Source: Micrasema longulum
Taxonomy: Eukaryota > Arthropoda > Insecta > Trichoptera > Brachycentridae
Length of the DNA: 64,000 bases
Direction: 5' to 3'
NCBI GenBank assembly: GCA_022494885.1
Contig: JAGVSM010003700.1
Span: 186,001 to 250,000, forward strand
Shown here: in pieces, positions 1-12,500 of the stretch
Numbering within the stretch: the first letter of the stretch is position 1
How the letters are laid out: the number at the start of each line of letters is the position of its first letter
Program-made: the position numbers and the translations under genes
The notes under the pieces: generated by a model
Told to the model about the DNA's origin: nothing
The model's database searches: none
The model's input: only the letters and a program-made list of their open reading frames with translations

Positions 1-1070
1 TTACACATTTATTGAAAATAAAAGGAATAATGGCATAGATTTGCTTGCGAAAAAACTAACACACAATATCCACTTTGCATGCCAGAAAATTATTATTACC
101 CTTTCTCTCATCTTATTTGGTGGAAAAAACTAAATCGATTCGATATAACTAATAGAGGTATAAAGGGGACCTAAGACTGAAATTAACTAAGTTAGATCCG
201 GACATCAAATTTCTTTGTGGCAAGCGTAACTGAATTTAGTCATGAATTAGGCGTCAAGATATGTATGTGTGTGTTTGAACTCAATTTCAATAAATTGTCA
301 CTCGTGTTTTATTATTGTTTTCATTTTTATTTTATTCTACTTAATTACATTTTCAATTTGTGTTTTGTAATAATTTCACTCATAATATATGTATTAGAAT
401 AGGTTTTATTTAATTTCATTAGGGGTTCATATGTTTACAAACATATTACAATATGATTTGAAAATTTACCTGCTGTTTAATTAAAAAAGATGCCGGTGGG
501 GCATCTGACTTTTGAAAGACTACGGTGGGGCATGGCATAAATAAGGCTGGGAGACACTGCCCTAGAGAGTGATTAATTTGAGAATTTTTATTTTTTTCAT
601 GCGTTTACACTTCGCTTCGTACATGGCCACACTGTTGATTAAACGTCAAATAAATGTGAACACGTGAAATCAAACACGATTTCAACAATGTTTTGAGTAA
701 ATTTGTTCTTGCAGTCTAGGAAAAGTACAAAAAAAATTTTACTCAAAACTTACCTATTATTAAAAAAATGCGTAGGTTTTTACAGTCTCTGTTATCAATT
801 AGAAGTCTCCTTGAACAGGCATTGCCTATAATATATTATGTAGTAAGTAGGAACCGATAGATCCTTTCAAGTATTCCGCTATACCGCTATACTGCACTCC
901 TCCGCTTGTTTGATTTATCCTTAGTAGAATATTTATCTGTAATTTTTCTAATGTATAGATAAATAAATATGTATCTTTTTTAGGTGATCCCGTGTAAGTT
1001 GGATTCTTTTTAGTTCAATAACAAACGTGTAATGGACGGTTTCGGTTTGCGCTTGAAATTCTCAACCCTA
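1..1070. other. AT-rich stretch, nothing recognised
   Basis: No coding sequence, RNA gene or repeat boundary that I recognise. A GC-richer patch near 488-570 contains the local direct repeat GGTGGGGCAT, twice about 38 bases apart. Open frames here are short and AT-driven. Confidence 0.5.
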
Positions 1071-2640
1071 GCACTGGTGGATTTTTATAAGCTGGCGCGT
1101 GTGCTATACTTATAGTAGGGCCAATTTAATAGGTCACATTTGACATTTGTCGGTTTTACCTTCATAGTGAGTGAGCTGCTTAAAAACATCGATTCAAGTG
1201 AATGAATCGATTCGGACTTCAAACATAATATATGTGAATTTAATTCAGTTACTATTAAAAAGTACTTATAGGTAGGTACTGTAATTTTATTTTAAAAATC
1301 ATAAGTCGAATCCCTGTCCCATTATTATTTTATATCGTAAATTTAAGGAACAAAATAAGATAAGTACATAATTTAACAAAATTATCAACATTTGATTTTA
1401 CTGGGTAACATCCCTGTGTTTTAAAAGGGTTCACTGATGTAACATTGTAACGACATTTAGAACAGAAAAAGTTTATTATGCTTAAAATGGTTTATTAGTG
1501 AAAGTAAATCGTAAAATTACCTTCTTTTGTCATTGTTACGATAAATATGTAATCGTTATTTAAAAAAATTAAGCAATTGTGCAGTTCTAAATTCGAAAAA
1601 ATAAATATTTTTTTATGCCCGCTCTTACAAGGTTTTGTTGTTGAATTTTGATGAAGTGTTAAATGTGACCTAATAAATTGGCCCTACTGTACACATACGC
1701 ATTGTGTAGTATCAGTGAATAAGCCCATGGTATGACATCGCACGGCATACGTATTATGAAAAGAATCTGTCTCTCTCACGCTCAGACGCGCTTATGAGCG
1801 TGACATAGACAACTATTGCTTCATTAGTTGCTAATGATATGGTAATACAATATACACAGGATGCTTCTGCGTTCGTCTGAATTTCGCCGTGATTCTTAAT
1901 AGTAAAAATATAATAATATGTACGAGTATTAAAGTTATGGATAAAAACACTGGTTTATAAATATGTAGGTATTTTCATTTCATTAAATCATGAATAAGTC
2001 GATAAAAACATTTTTAATGTACAGAATACTGATCTTAAAAATCTTGATGTTAATATTGTTATATTAAATGTTTTTAAAAATCTCTTTTGGATTAAAACGA
2101 AAAAAAAAACAATTACTTAAGAAAATGTCATATATTTACGAGTATTTATTTTTAAACAAGCATGCTTTTTAATAATAATAAATAAAGTGTAATTAAAATG
2201 CACAGTACACATTATATCGGAAAAAATATGTATACACATTTATTGATTAACTATAAATCTCGTTTTTTATATACTTAAAACAATCTACACAACTCCGCAT
2301 TCTAGTTTTAGAGTAATTGACTATAAAAATACATTTGTTCAAATTTAAATTGCCCCTTATTCTTGAAAGGACTATAATTAGTAAAATGCAACATTGAAAA
2401 AAAATATTTAAAAAATGTAAAATAATGAAACAAAGTATTTTAGTAAATTGATATTACATTTTCTTAACCCATTGTTTTTTTTTCATGTACACAACCCTCT
2501 AATCCAACACCGAATTTAAAAAAAGATAGCACATTTGGTTAAAATTTAATACAACAATTTTAAAAATCAACATCCCATAGATTTTAAATGCGTTAGTGTG
2601 AGTTTTCTGAACGCGCCAGCTTAAGTTAAACCACCAGTAC
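1071..2640. mobile_element. Outer inverted-repeat element (non-autonomous DNA transposon), interrupted
   Basis: The left end (from 1071, CACTGGTGG then AAGCTGGCGCGT by 1100) is matched in inverse by the right end (ACGCGCCAGCTT at 2611-2622, then CCACCAGT to about 2638). The ends form an imperfect inverted repeat of about 28 bp. No transposase frame lies between them. A second TIR element at 1113-1689 sits just inside the left end. CTA flanks both ends, but that is too short to prove a target duplication. Family unknown. Confidence 0.5.
1113..1689. mobile_element. Nested MITE with about 30-bp TIRs and TA flanks
   Basis: The left terminus TAGTAGGGCCAATTTAATAG and the inverse of the right terminus CAGTAGGGCCAATTTATTAG match closely. 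The match continues through GTCACATTT for about 30 bp. TA dinucleotides flank both ends (1111-1112 and 1690-1691), as expected for Tc1/mariner-type target duplication. The interior has no coding frame, so this is a non-autonomous element of about 577 bp. Confidence 0.7.
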
Positions 2641-2999
2641 CTACGGCCCGTTGTATTGCTGTAATCTGCAGTCAACTTCGTGGTTAATGATCATTTAATG
2701 GTTTTTTCTTCGCATAGGCGACTCTATTACGTTATTACTCTAAGATTTCGATGGTTTTGTCTGTATTCTATAACTTTATCATTTGAACTTATTAATTTAT
2801 AATATCATATCTTTTTTATTTCTATCGTATAATGTATATAGTATTTTAAATGCCCGCTAGGCGTATACATAAAATATATTGCATACAATTAAAAACTTTT
2901 CACGCCATAACTTGCCAAACTCACAGCGGACAAAATATTTAAAGACTTCCGCGTTCTGGAGATTTTCTCGCGGCGAATCTTTCTCATTGTCGAAAAAAA

Positions 3000-3640
3000 C
3001 CACAAAAATTTAATAAACCGAATAATTTTTTCTTTTTTTTTCTTTTTTTAATTTTTTAAATTTATTTAATTTAGTTCTATGACATAGTCTAATATATATT
3101 TACAACACAACATTTACATCTATACTTATTCTAACATTATTTATCACTACTATACACTTAATATCCTAATTTATAATATTAGCTGTTTCATATGTACATT
3201 TTCTTTAATTATATTCACTATTTACACTATATACTACCTAATATTTTTCACATATGTACTTTTTACATTTAATTTTACATATATTTACATTAATTTCATT
3301 TTTTATGCTTTCTGGCATTTCCTCAAATAGTTGTATTCCCTTGTACATAAGGCAGTTCTGGGACATTGCTTTTGATTTCTTTTCCAGTCTTATATTTTTA
3401 GATCCTCTTGTTGCATAGTTTCTATGAAAGAACTCATTATTTTTAGTTTATTTTGAAAATATCTCGGAACTATTCCTTTAATAATTTTGTTTATTTCATT
3501 AGCAACATTGAATTTGATTCTTTGATCAATTGTCATGATATCTAGAAGTTGAATCATTTTCTTAACTTTTGTTCGTCTCCCACATCTTAATATTATCCTC
3601 ATCGCTTTGTTTTGTATTATTTGGATATCTAATGATACAT
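3000..3640 (-). mobile_element. LINE fragment, reverse-transcriptase C-terminal end
   Basis: On the minus strand 3390-3602 encodes about 70 residues with the look of the region after the RT domain in non-LTR elements (LRCGRRTKVKKM, then MTIDQRIKFNV, then GIVPRYF). The AT-rich sequence from about 3390 down to 3000 would be its 3' untranslated region. The copy is truncated and has no complete ORF. Clade not determined. Confidence 0.6.
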
Positions 3641-4149
3641 ATTTGTAAATATAGATAAATAAAAAAAAACAGATCTACATACTCTCGACACGAAAACATT
3701 GCAACATTATCGTACCTACGTAACATAGGTGGCCAAAGCGTCGACCGGAATGTGCGGCATATTTGGCAACTCTTTTTGGATCCATTTTTACAACATTTTT
3801 TACTACAATTTCTACAATTTATTTATTTATTATTTTTATGTTTGAGTAAAGTCATCATTAATTGCTGTTATTAAAACAAATTTATACTTAATTGGTTACT
3901 AATATTATCTACGTATATTTTCAATTCAAGCAAATTTTTGGGTTTAAATAACTACTTCCAGTGCTGGTAGACCACCGTCAAAAATTTCAAAAGCTAGTTG
4001 CCCTCAGTCGGTAAAACTTTGGCCACCATGATCTCTAAAAAGTTAAAAGCGAAAATCGAACAATCTCGAGTTCTCAACAACGTAACGGATTGAAAAAGTA
4101 CATGAAATTTATTTTTATTAAATGTATGTTTTACTTTTTGTACATTGGC

Positions 4150-4720
4150 AAATGATATAGAGATGATATGATATAAGATATACCAAAAGACAAATAAAAT
4201 ATGTTATATGCAACAACCATGGAGAACAGAAAACCAAAATGACATAAACAGACTACAACGACAGCAAAATAAAATATTGAAGCTAGTATATGACCTCCCT
4301 TATCTAAAACACCAACTAAAGAACTCTTTAAAAAAAACTAGACAATTAAATGTTCATGAACTTCTTCAATTAGAATCTGTAAAATTTATTCATAAAATGG
4401 CTACTGATACTGAACTAAAACTTGAAAAAAATTGTAATAAACATGGACATAATACAAGAATATCAGAAAAATATAACATACAATATTACAAAACGAGACA
4501 AGAACAATCGAGACTAATAAATCGGGTACTGAAAAAAAATACAATAAACTACCAGACAAAACTAAACAAAAGACTGAGACCAACTATTCAAAAGATGTAA
4601 AAAGTATAATTATCAACAACAGAGTATGAATAAAAAATTATATATTATTTTTGTAAAATGAATGTAATAATCCGTAAGGTTTAATAAATAAATTTTCAAA
4701 TAAAAACAAAAAACAATATT
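4150..4720 (+). mobile_element. LINE fragment, RT C-terminal end
   Basis: The open frame 4208-4600 (130 codons) reads like the post-RT segment of a Jockey/CR1-type non-LTR element: RLQRQQNKILKLVYDLPY, then LNVHELLQLESVKFIHKM, then KHGHNTR. It ends in an AT-rich 3' part with AATAAATAAA near 4685. The first ATG is not a real start: the copy is 5'-truncated and the upstream sequence is unrelated. Confidence 0.65.
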
Positions 4721-4749
4721 TGTGTATACCTTAAATTAATACTATTACT

Positions 4750-5100
4750 CAATGGGAAAAGTAATAAAGAGGAAAGAGGAAAGGAGGAGAAACTAAGGAA
4801 GAGAAAGGAAATGTTTCTTCAGACGTGATTGAAACAGAGATACTGTAGAAACAATTTGCTAGTGGATAGGAGATGATTCCATAATCGAGCCGCATATTCA
4901 GTATATACACTATGTGAGTAAGAGAAGAAAGAGGAATTGTGGGTGGATATTATGAGGGTGTTTTGAGAATTAAAACGAAGAGGTAAACCACGAACTGATA
5001 AGCGTTGACGGAGGTATATAGGAGCGTCAGGACTATGAAGTACAGTGAACAGAAGTGAGAGGGAGTGATCACACTCACACTGTTGATTCATTTTGCTAAT
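4750..5100 (-). mobile_element. LINE fragment, RT C-terminal end
   Basis: Minus-strand frame 4819-5091 has the motif series SPDAPIYLRQRLSVRGLPLR, then NTLIISTHNSSFFSYS, then AARLWNHL, which is common at the C-terminus of insect Jockey-like elements. The same module (SPTSPVYLKE, AARLWNNLP) recurs in the better-preserved copy at 62575-63240. Truncated and non-functional. Confidence 0.7.
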
Positions 5101-5440
5101 GAATTATGAAATATGAATTATTATAAGATATTTCGGTTTGTATGAATTTATTTAACCATACAGAGTAAATTATATAACTCTATAGAGTGAATTATATAAC
5201 ATGTGTGAGTATTTTTAAGTATTGGCTGTAGTCAGCTTTTAAAACCTAACAAAGGGCTTTATAAGCTCCTTAGAATCTAAAGCGACTGTAAGACCTTTTT
5301 AAGGGTGAATACACTCTCCGGTAATAGGATTAACAAACTAGGACCGTCTAAGTTGGCAACTTGTCCTGAGCCTTGCATTAGATCGACTTAGCAACTAACT
5401 TAACATCTATCTGCGTGCAAATTTTGTAGTTAATTTAGCT

Positions 5441-5967
5441 TAAAATTTACAACACTGATCAATGTAATGACGATGGCGTATCAACAAATGTGCAACAAAT
5501 ATAACTGTTCTTATTTTTTATCCATTATCAAATGAAGTTTCACTAAAAACATGATTTAAAAATTATTTTATAGCTCGTCAATGTCAAATTAGGTATTTGG
5601 GATACATATTATACAATATGTTTTTAAAATTCATTAAATGAATATGAAATATTTCTAATGACATGTAGATTTGTGTTGTATCAAAGACAAATAATAACAT
5701 TTTCTTCTATTTTTTCATAATATTCCATACACAAAACATTTAACGGACGAAGTCTGACAAGAAACAATAAAGGTTTACGTGTGTCGTGTGGCAGAAAAGC
5801 CATAGATAAATACGGATTTGTTAGTGTTGCCACTTTCTCGTTCGTCTTTGTAATTAAATTGTCGGAGGGTTTTCAAGAATAGCATTACGACAAAGCAATC
5901 GAGATGCCTAACCGGCTATTGTCGAGTGGGTGACAAAATGTCACATATTTCCAGCATAAGGCTCCTG
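5441..5967. repeat. Dispersed repeat, copy 1 (empty-site copy)
   Basis: Near-identical over about 520 bp to 18191-18890. Both begin at TAAAATTTACAACACTGATC and end at CAGCATAAGGCTCCTG, after which the flanks diverge completely. The end sequence is the inverse of CAGGGGCCTTATGCTGG at 17493, so the unit is probably the right part of a TIR element. The copy at 18 kb carries a SINE that is absent here. No coding capacity. Confidence 0.75.
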
Positions 5968-6425
5968 GACTCAGAGAACGCCATGTATTGACATAATAAT
6001 TTACGATTTCAAAGGAGACGTAAAATTAGAATAAAATAATCGAGTCCTGGGGCTTCCATAAATGAAATATTCCAACTCCGGGACTGAAGGGTTTAAGAGT
6101 GCCATTAAGCAGATGAGGATTGAAATGCCTTCCCCCTCCGCCCCCTCCCATCAGCCATTTCAGTTTTTTTTAAATAAAATACCAGCAAATATCAAGCCAG
6201 GACCTATCTACATAGTTACATACGCATCACGTGACGTTAGATATTATACTTATATTCTACTCTATTTCACATGATAAACTTTGCCTCCATTCTATAATTT
6301 ATTATTTTGAACAGAAAAATATGCCGAAGCAAGGGCCGCACTACGTTTTTTCACATTCGATATTTTAGAGTAAAGATTTAAGATGATTAATCAAATCAAT
6401 CGATTTGTTTATTTAACTCTATAAT
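5968..6425. other. No recognised gene
   Basis: A patch of higher GC with CCCCCTCCGCCCCCTCCC near 6131-6148 lies within a short open frame (6062-6274). It has no splice-bounded exon and no family motif. I see nothing else here. Confidence 0.4.
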
Positions 6426-6591
6426 TTGGATATTTAGTGGTCAAGACGCTTGACTCACACACGGAAGGTTCCGGGTTCGATTCCCGGTGAGAACACAAAA
6501 AATGAAATGTAATTTTTCTCAAGCATGGGTATACCGCGATGTAATTCACCACTGTAATTGGGCCTCCTGGCCTGTTGTGGTGCAAAAAAAG
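6426..6591 (+). mobile_element. SINE family A (tRNA-derived), 5'-truncated copy
   Basis: Shares AGTGGTCAAGACGCTTGACT, the B box GGGTTCGATTCCCGG, then GAGAACACA and TTGGGCCTCCTGGCCTGTTG with the copies at 60350-60538 (+) and 18343-18513 (-). The first bases of the tRNA-like head are lost. The 3' end is TGTGGTGC followed by an A-rich tail. Confidence 0.85.
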
Positions 6592-6879
6592 ATATATATA
6601 TACATATATAATCTGCGATTTTCCTTATAACATACTGATTTTGTTTTCCTAGGTTGTAATGCCGTGTGCCAATTGCAGCGTCCATTACGTAATGGATAAA
6701 ACACAAATTAATAAATCATCTAAATGTACCTTATAAATTAAATGAACAGTCTAATAATATACGCGCAATACATACTTAACCTATATAAATATTTTTATTC
6801 ACTTTGCTGAGTGTTTTATCACGATTTCTTATTACATTTTCAGGAATTATCTATCGTAATATTTTAAGAATTTTATCGT

Positions 6880-7600
6880 GAAATCATCTTCTTCTGCTTC
6901 TTCAGCCTTTTGTCCTTCGCTGCTGGATATAGGCCTCTTCCGTATCCTTCCATTTTTCTCGGTCGGTGGCTACTTGCAGCCAATTTTTACCCCCTACAGC
7001 AGCTATGTCGTCGGACCATATTTTCTGAGGTATTCCGACGCCTCGCTTATTCTCTCAAGACCACCATCTTAGAATTTTAGGTGTCCATCTTGTAGGGTCT
7101 TGTCTCGCAACAAGTCCTGCCCATTGCCACTTCAGTCCTGCAGCGCGATCCATGATATCCGTTATTCTGGTTTTGTTCCTAATTTCTTCATTTCTTATTT
7201 CGTCTCTTGGGCTTATACCGAGCATTGTTCTTTCCAAGGATCGCTGTGTGCATTTAAGATCTTTTACATTTATTTTGTGAGGGCTATGGTCTTTAAAGCA
7301 TATTATGCAGTCGCTGGCAGTATACATGATTCATATGTTTTCCTTTTCAGACAAATCGGAATCTCTTTATTTTCGAGTAAGTTTTCCAAATTCATTCCTC
7401 ATTCCTTAACTTATTACAAACTCATTCCTATTCGTCTTGGCAGTTCCGCTGTTTGATTTTCTTTGCCCGGTTTTATCTTATGTCCAAAAAATATATATTC
7501 ATCTACCATTTCGAGGTTTTTATTGTTAATAGTGATGATCTTTCATGAAATCATGATCATTCTATACATTTTTATACAAGTAAACAGTTTTGTTTTTAAT
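6880..7600 (-). pseudogene. LINE endonuclease/reverse-transcriptase fragment
   Basis: Minus-strand translation of 7055-7327 gives CTQRSLERTMLGISPRDEIR, then TRITDIMDRAAGLKWQWAG, then ARQDPTRWT. This is the usual C-terminal tail of RTE/Jockey-type LINE polyproteins in insects. In another minus frame 6890-7055 continues with GVGIPQKIWSDDI, then VGGKNWLQVATDREKWK. Frameshifts and stops separate the pieces, so the copy is dead. Upstream coding (7340-7600 on the minus strand) is badly decayed. Confidence 0.8.
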
Positions 7601-7663
7601 TGTTTAAGTAGCCAAGTTTGCATCATCAATAATCAGTGATTGAAGCCGATTCTCAAAAGCAGA

Positions 7664-7915
7664 ATGGCTGAAAAGCCTGCTTCGCCTGCCCTACCGTCAG
7701 CTTCCTCTCGTCCAGCGTATTTGCCCTCCATCAGACCTCCACCAGGGATCCCCTGGCAAACTAATGATGACTACAATCCTCATGATTTTCGAGATATGCC
7801 AAACCCCACAAACAACGCTGAAACTGCAATACATGCGAATTTCAAAAACTTAGTTGAAAACGAATATTATGATCTCAATTTTAAATTGTCAAAAAATATG
7901 TTTTTACTTACGTAA
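7664..7915 (+). CDS. Hypothetical open frame, not recognised
   Basis: An ATG-started frame of 83 codons, MAEKPASPALPSASSRP then RPPPGIPWQTND, running to TAA at 7913-7915. Its Pro/Ser-rich start and ordinary amino-acid usage stand out from the AT-driven frames nearby. I know no family match. It lies 400 bp upstream of a hAT transposase fossil on the same strand and could be the 5' end of that element, a decayed exon, or chance. The last codons resemble non-coding sequence. Confidence 0.25.
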   Translation: MAEKPASPALPSASSRPAYLPSIRPPPGIPWQTNDDYNPHDFRDMPNPTNNAETAIHANFKNLVENEYYDLNFKLSKNMFLLT

Positions 7916-8309
7916 TTTGAATATTGTATAATTGTTCTCTTTAAAACAATATTACTAACAGAAATATTTTTTCGCATTCATTTTAGTGACATAGTACACA
8001 TTTTCATTAAAACACAGCTGTCAGCTGTCAATTTCGAAAGTACAAATATATAAGGACATAAATCAACAGTACAGTAAAGTCACCTAATACATAAATGCGC
8101 TATTTATAGATTTTATATATTAAATAATCACGTAAAATATAATAAATAATTCTTAAATGCTTCAGAAACAGGCTGAATTGTTTTTCTTTCTTTTAAGTAA
8201 GCCGCGAATTACTACTTCTCAAACAAGATACTATATTGATTGATAGTGTTAAAAACTACTAACGCATTTCATTGTGACAGTTTTAAAACTCATTTGAAAG
8301 AAAGGTTTT

Positions 8310-8740
8310 CAAAACATAAATCACTATTTATTGTCCGCAAATCCTCTCAACCTTTCTGATGCCATTGAAGATATGGTAATGTTTCATAGAAGTAACTTGA
8401 CAGGTGATCTTGATGAACTGAAAGTGGAACTTAAATTTTGATACAGTGTAATTGCTGGAAAAAGACCAGTGGCCAAAAGATACTTTAACTGCTTTGGCAT
8501 ATTGTGAAAAAACGCTTATGCTGCCAAATATGAAAACATTTTTGACCATAGTTGCATTTTTGCCTGTCTATTGCGGAGATTTATAAAACTTTCTCTGATT
8601 TACGACGCCTAAAAAATGATATAAGAAACTCATTTCGCGAGAAAAGGTTAAATGATAAATCATGCTAAAGCACTGTTAAATCTTTACAGACCAGACCTAT
8701 GAATCCAACGCATGATGCTTTTTTTGAAAAACAGAAAAAC
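8310..8740 (+). pseudogene. hAT-type transposase fossil (C-terminal dimerisation region)
   Basis: Plus-strand pieces in shifting frames read NPLNLSDAIEDMVMFHRSNL, then LDELKVELKF, then QWPKDTLTALAYCEKTLMLP, then TFLTIVAFLPVYCGD, then FSDLRRLKNDIRNSFREKRL. The order (W..K, EAL-like segment, PN, LPV, S-LRRLK, R-S, RL) is that of the C-terminus of hAT transposases and domesticated relatives (ZMYM1/P52rIPK-like). In-frame stops and frame changes show it is dead. No N-terminal zinc finger or catalytic part is visible. Confidence 0.6.
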
Positions 8741-8939
8741 CTCGGAAATTCAACAAACAAACTCGACCGAAATGATGATGACAGTGGAGTCTTGTCGGTC
8801 CAAGGGAAAAGATAAACTTAATCATCGAGAGCGTCCATTTTCATTATCTTTAAGCGCTGAACGCTTTTTTATATAAAACGGTAGGAGCGAAAATGCACAT
8901 TTTTTATTCTAAGGGTTTATTTATCCAACGTTCTGAAGA

Positions 8940-9130
8940 TACATTTACGTGGGAGTGCTGTGGAACCGTACGTCAGCCCGTCTCACCCCCTATCCCGGCT
9001 AGAGGGGCGGGAGAGGGGGCGGTACAAGGAAGGAAGGGGATGGGGAGGCTTCGGGCCGCAGCCTCCTTTCGGAGCCTTTCAGTCGCGAGCGGACTGCCCG
9101 GGAGACTGGACGTATCTAGTTTGAAAATCA
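8940..9130 (+). promoter_or_regulatory. CpG/GC-rich promoter pocket
   Basis: About 190 bp of clearly higher GC and CpG content (GGGGCGGGAGAGGGGGCGG near 9004) than the AT-rich surroundings. It ends on the Inr/DPE pair at 9079-9114. It is placed and oriented to drive the EF-hand gene, whose probable first exon ends at 9599. Confidence 0.6.
9079..9114 (+). promoter_or_regulatory. Core promoter: Inr plus DPE at exact spacing
   Basis: The arthropod initiator TTCAGTC has its A (+1) at 9081. The downstream promoter element GGACGT occupies 9108-9113, exactly +28 to +33, and fits the consensus RGWCGT. No TATA box is obvious at -30. Spacing is the key test for a DPE and it is exact here, so this is the best transcription-start candidate in the window. 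Confidence 0.7.
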
Positions 9131-9599
9131 ATACTAAAACAAAGGCTCCTCACGGGATTTCAGCAATTAAACGAACATTGACTCCCGAAAACGCGCGAGA
9201 GTTTTTAATCTAACCAATTTAGAGATTAAAATAGTGAATTACGCCAAAAATACTCGTGATGTTTTCATAATTCATTCAATATTGGCCAAAATACAATTAC
9301 GTTCAGATCACATCGACTTGTTGGCTGATATATATGTACATAATTAATTTGCCAGCCACAGGTTGAATCTGAGGTAAATAGGTCGAGTTATTACTGTTTT
9401 ATCGCGTAGTGTCGGGCGCATCGTCTGACAGGTGTCTCGATTTGTTTGGATTGATTTTATGAGAATTGTGTTAGTAAATTGCCGATAGCCCGCTCCTGCT
9501 CCGGCTCTGGCCAGCGTCACGTTGGACGGGAAAATATTTTCTGCCGTGAACCACTTCTTCACTGGTTCGCCTCTGGTGAATCAGCTAAAGGAGATCATG
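9081..9599 (+). CDS. Probable first exon of the EF-hand gene (5'UTR plus start codon)
   Basis: From the predicted start site at 9081 the sequence runs to a donor (ATG|GTAAGG) at 9600. The ATG at 9597-9599 has A at -3 and would be the only codon in the exon. The next exon (20552) must start in phase 0, which fits. In this frame the sequence is open from 9489, after a TAG at 9486, with no earlier ATG. An alternative is an internal coding exon 9489-9599 (PAPAPALASVTLDGK...) after an acceptor-like CGATAG. Several out-of-frame ATGs in the long leader would be upstream ORFs. Confidence 0.45.
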
Positions 9600-12500
9600 G
9601 TAAGGACAATGAACAATTTCGTATTAAAACAATGACTCCATTCTATTTTTTTTTTCGTTTATAAATGTTAGATAATTTATTATTTTAGTTAATAATTTGT
9701 TCCCAGAAGTTACACTTTGGATATATTTTATTGCGATTAATCGGTAAAATATAGATTTATTTTAAATTATTAAATTTAAAGGTTTGGTTTTTGTTTTGTA
9801 ACGTAAAAGTGACTGCCATTGTTGTTAAAATGTATAAGAAAATGCCATTAATGCTTCGAAACCTTTGCAGTTGTCAATAGTATTTTTGTGTCTCTATCCA
9901 TCGCCATATTTAACTCTCCGTGATAATTTTTTTATCCTTATTTTTAATACAAAATGTAATCATTAAAATAACATTTACTTATTCGTAAAAGAATCACCAT
10001 TAAAAAAAATATTTGTTTAAGAGAAAAAAAAACATTGAAAAAATATGGATTTAGACGTTTTGATAAAATGTTTTCCGATAAGAGCGAAAATCGTTGCTGT
10101 TTACATTAAAAAAAATAAAAATATGTATCAACTAAAGGTTAGAGCAATCATATAAAATATATGATTTGTTTACGTATAAAAGCAGAATATGATATAAACG
10201 ATAAAAAATGTGTCCCTAAGAAACAAATTTAAACTATTCCCTTTTGCTTCATCCTAATTAAAAATGTAATGGATAATGAAAAACTGAATAAAGTTAGTGA
10301 AATTCAGTATTTAGGTGTAAGAATGGATTCAACATTTACATTCCATTAAAACGGAATGAAAAAGATTGCAAAAAAATAAAAACAATTTTGGGAAGAATTA
10401 GAATATTTTTTGATATGGATGGATTCATGCAAACTTATTTACAATACAATTATTGAACACACATTGACTACTGTAGCAGCTTATTACTGTTATCAAACCA
10501 AGACAATTAAAATAAATTGACCATTATTTAAAAAATAAATACACAAATTAGTTAAAAATGCCAACATAAGGACAAATAATATTTTTAAATATTTTTTTTA
10601 TTTTTTAAATATTTTTAATACACAGAATATTGAAAAAAAATAATTAAAACCAACTACAACATTACCATGATACTAGAATAAGGAACAATCTGACTCCCAT
10701 TTACAAAAACATTGCAGTCACAAAATTAAGTGTAATATAATCTAGTTTGAAAAAATAATGGCATGGGGAAAAACGTTAACAAAAAAAACGAAATTCAAAG
10801 TTAAGGTATGTTAAACTGTTATAAATAATATTTATATATATATTTACTAAATAACTACTGGACCGATTTACGTGCGGTTTTTAGCAAAATGGTGAGCTTT
10901 GCCATGGGCAGCTCTTAAATTTTTCAATTTAATATGTAAATAAAAACTTACTCGTGTATATATATATATATATTTTATCGATCACTAGGGTTGTATTCGA
11001 CGAAAATGAATGTACTGAAAAATTGGGAAGATGTTATTTTTTCGTGTATAAAAAAAAAGTATTTTTATGCTTACAAACAACATTCGTCTATTATGCATCG
11101 CAATACAATTCTTTCCTTTAATTCCTAATAAGTTCTACCCATTTATTTATTTTTACTTGATTTTCGGTAATACTAAAATAATATCAACTGACATTTAATA
11201 CATTTTTGAAAATCGTATTCCTACTGAAAGTGCACCCCTGTTGGTAAAAAAAGCAGAGTTGGACATTTGCAGAAAGAACTCTTTATTTGAAAATGAATTA
11301 TTTCAAGTTTTGGAATTCAATCGTAAACAAGTACCTAGGTACCCACTTACGAATAAAAAGTTCCTGTAGTAAACTTAAGAGGAAGCGCGGTCTGACTTTT
11401 ATCAACTTATTTCTTTTATCTATAACAATTTCGTGGGCATACAATAGAAATTGACCAAGTGACAAAATCAATAATGTTCAGGGGAGCCATTTTAGTGTTT
11501 TTCTAGAGTTCAATTGCTTCTCAAAGATCAGATTTTTCAAGTAGGTGGGTGGTAATTTTACATTATATGCACGGTATTTTCAACTTTAATGTACAGTATA
11601 AACGAATTTTAAAAACATTATCACTTTTATTTTAAAAAAATAAATTGAAAAACTTAAGTCAATTTTACCTGTAAAATTTGTCATGAAATTTGGGAGATAA
11701 TCATTTTTGTTTCGTTCATTGAGGGAGGTAGTATTTTATTTATAACTATTAATTATGTTTTTGGGATTTTTATTTCAATAATTCATTTTTTAAATATTTA
11801 TGGAGGTTAAATAAACACAGAAATACAAAATAAATGAAAAAGAACAAATAATTAAGAAGTGTTACGTAATAATCTAAAGAATAAATTTTATCAATTAACT
11901 TTTTATAAAAAAACCGTATCTGTCAAATACAAAACGTGTACTAACTTACTACCTACTAACTAACAACTCTAACTAACTCTTCACTGGTGACATCACCTAC
12001 AAGTAAAATTGACTAACTGTTACTTGGTCAATTCTTTGGATTCAAAATTTACTAATAAAAGTGACTATGTGTGTTGGTCAATTTTACCTGTCAAAAATCT
12101 GTGAGCTTCTATCAAATGGTCACATATTTTACAAATTAAATTCTTTTTAGAGTGGCAGATCGACTTGACATTTTTACCAGTCAAGTATTATGCTAATACG
12201 ATGTCAAAAAGTCAATAATCTCAATTTCGTCATTTTTGCAAATGATCACTTTTACTTGTATAACCACGATTTATGTAATCCGAAACACAAAAACAATAAT
12301 GTATATGTTTATATCTAATTTTAACTAAATACTGAACTTTCGATTGTGTTAATTTAAAATATAAACGAGTTTATACTCAAATCTTGCCAAAGCATTGCCC
12401 GGTTCAGCTCGTATAGAAAAAAAGCGATATTATGGGAGCATGATGAATGGTGCATATTCGCAACAGAAATTCATCCCAACTGAAAATTTATGCAAATGGC

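Noticed and set aside
7664..7915. Open frame as a confirmed gene
   Set aside because: Kept only as a low-confidence entry: no family match, and a decayed 3' end next to a transposase fossil.
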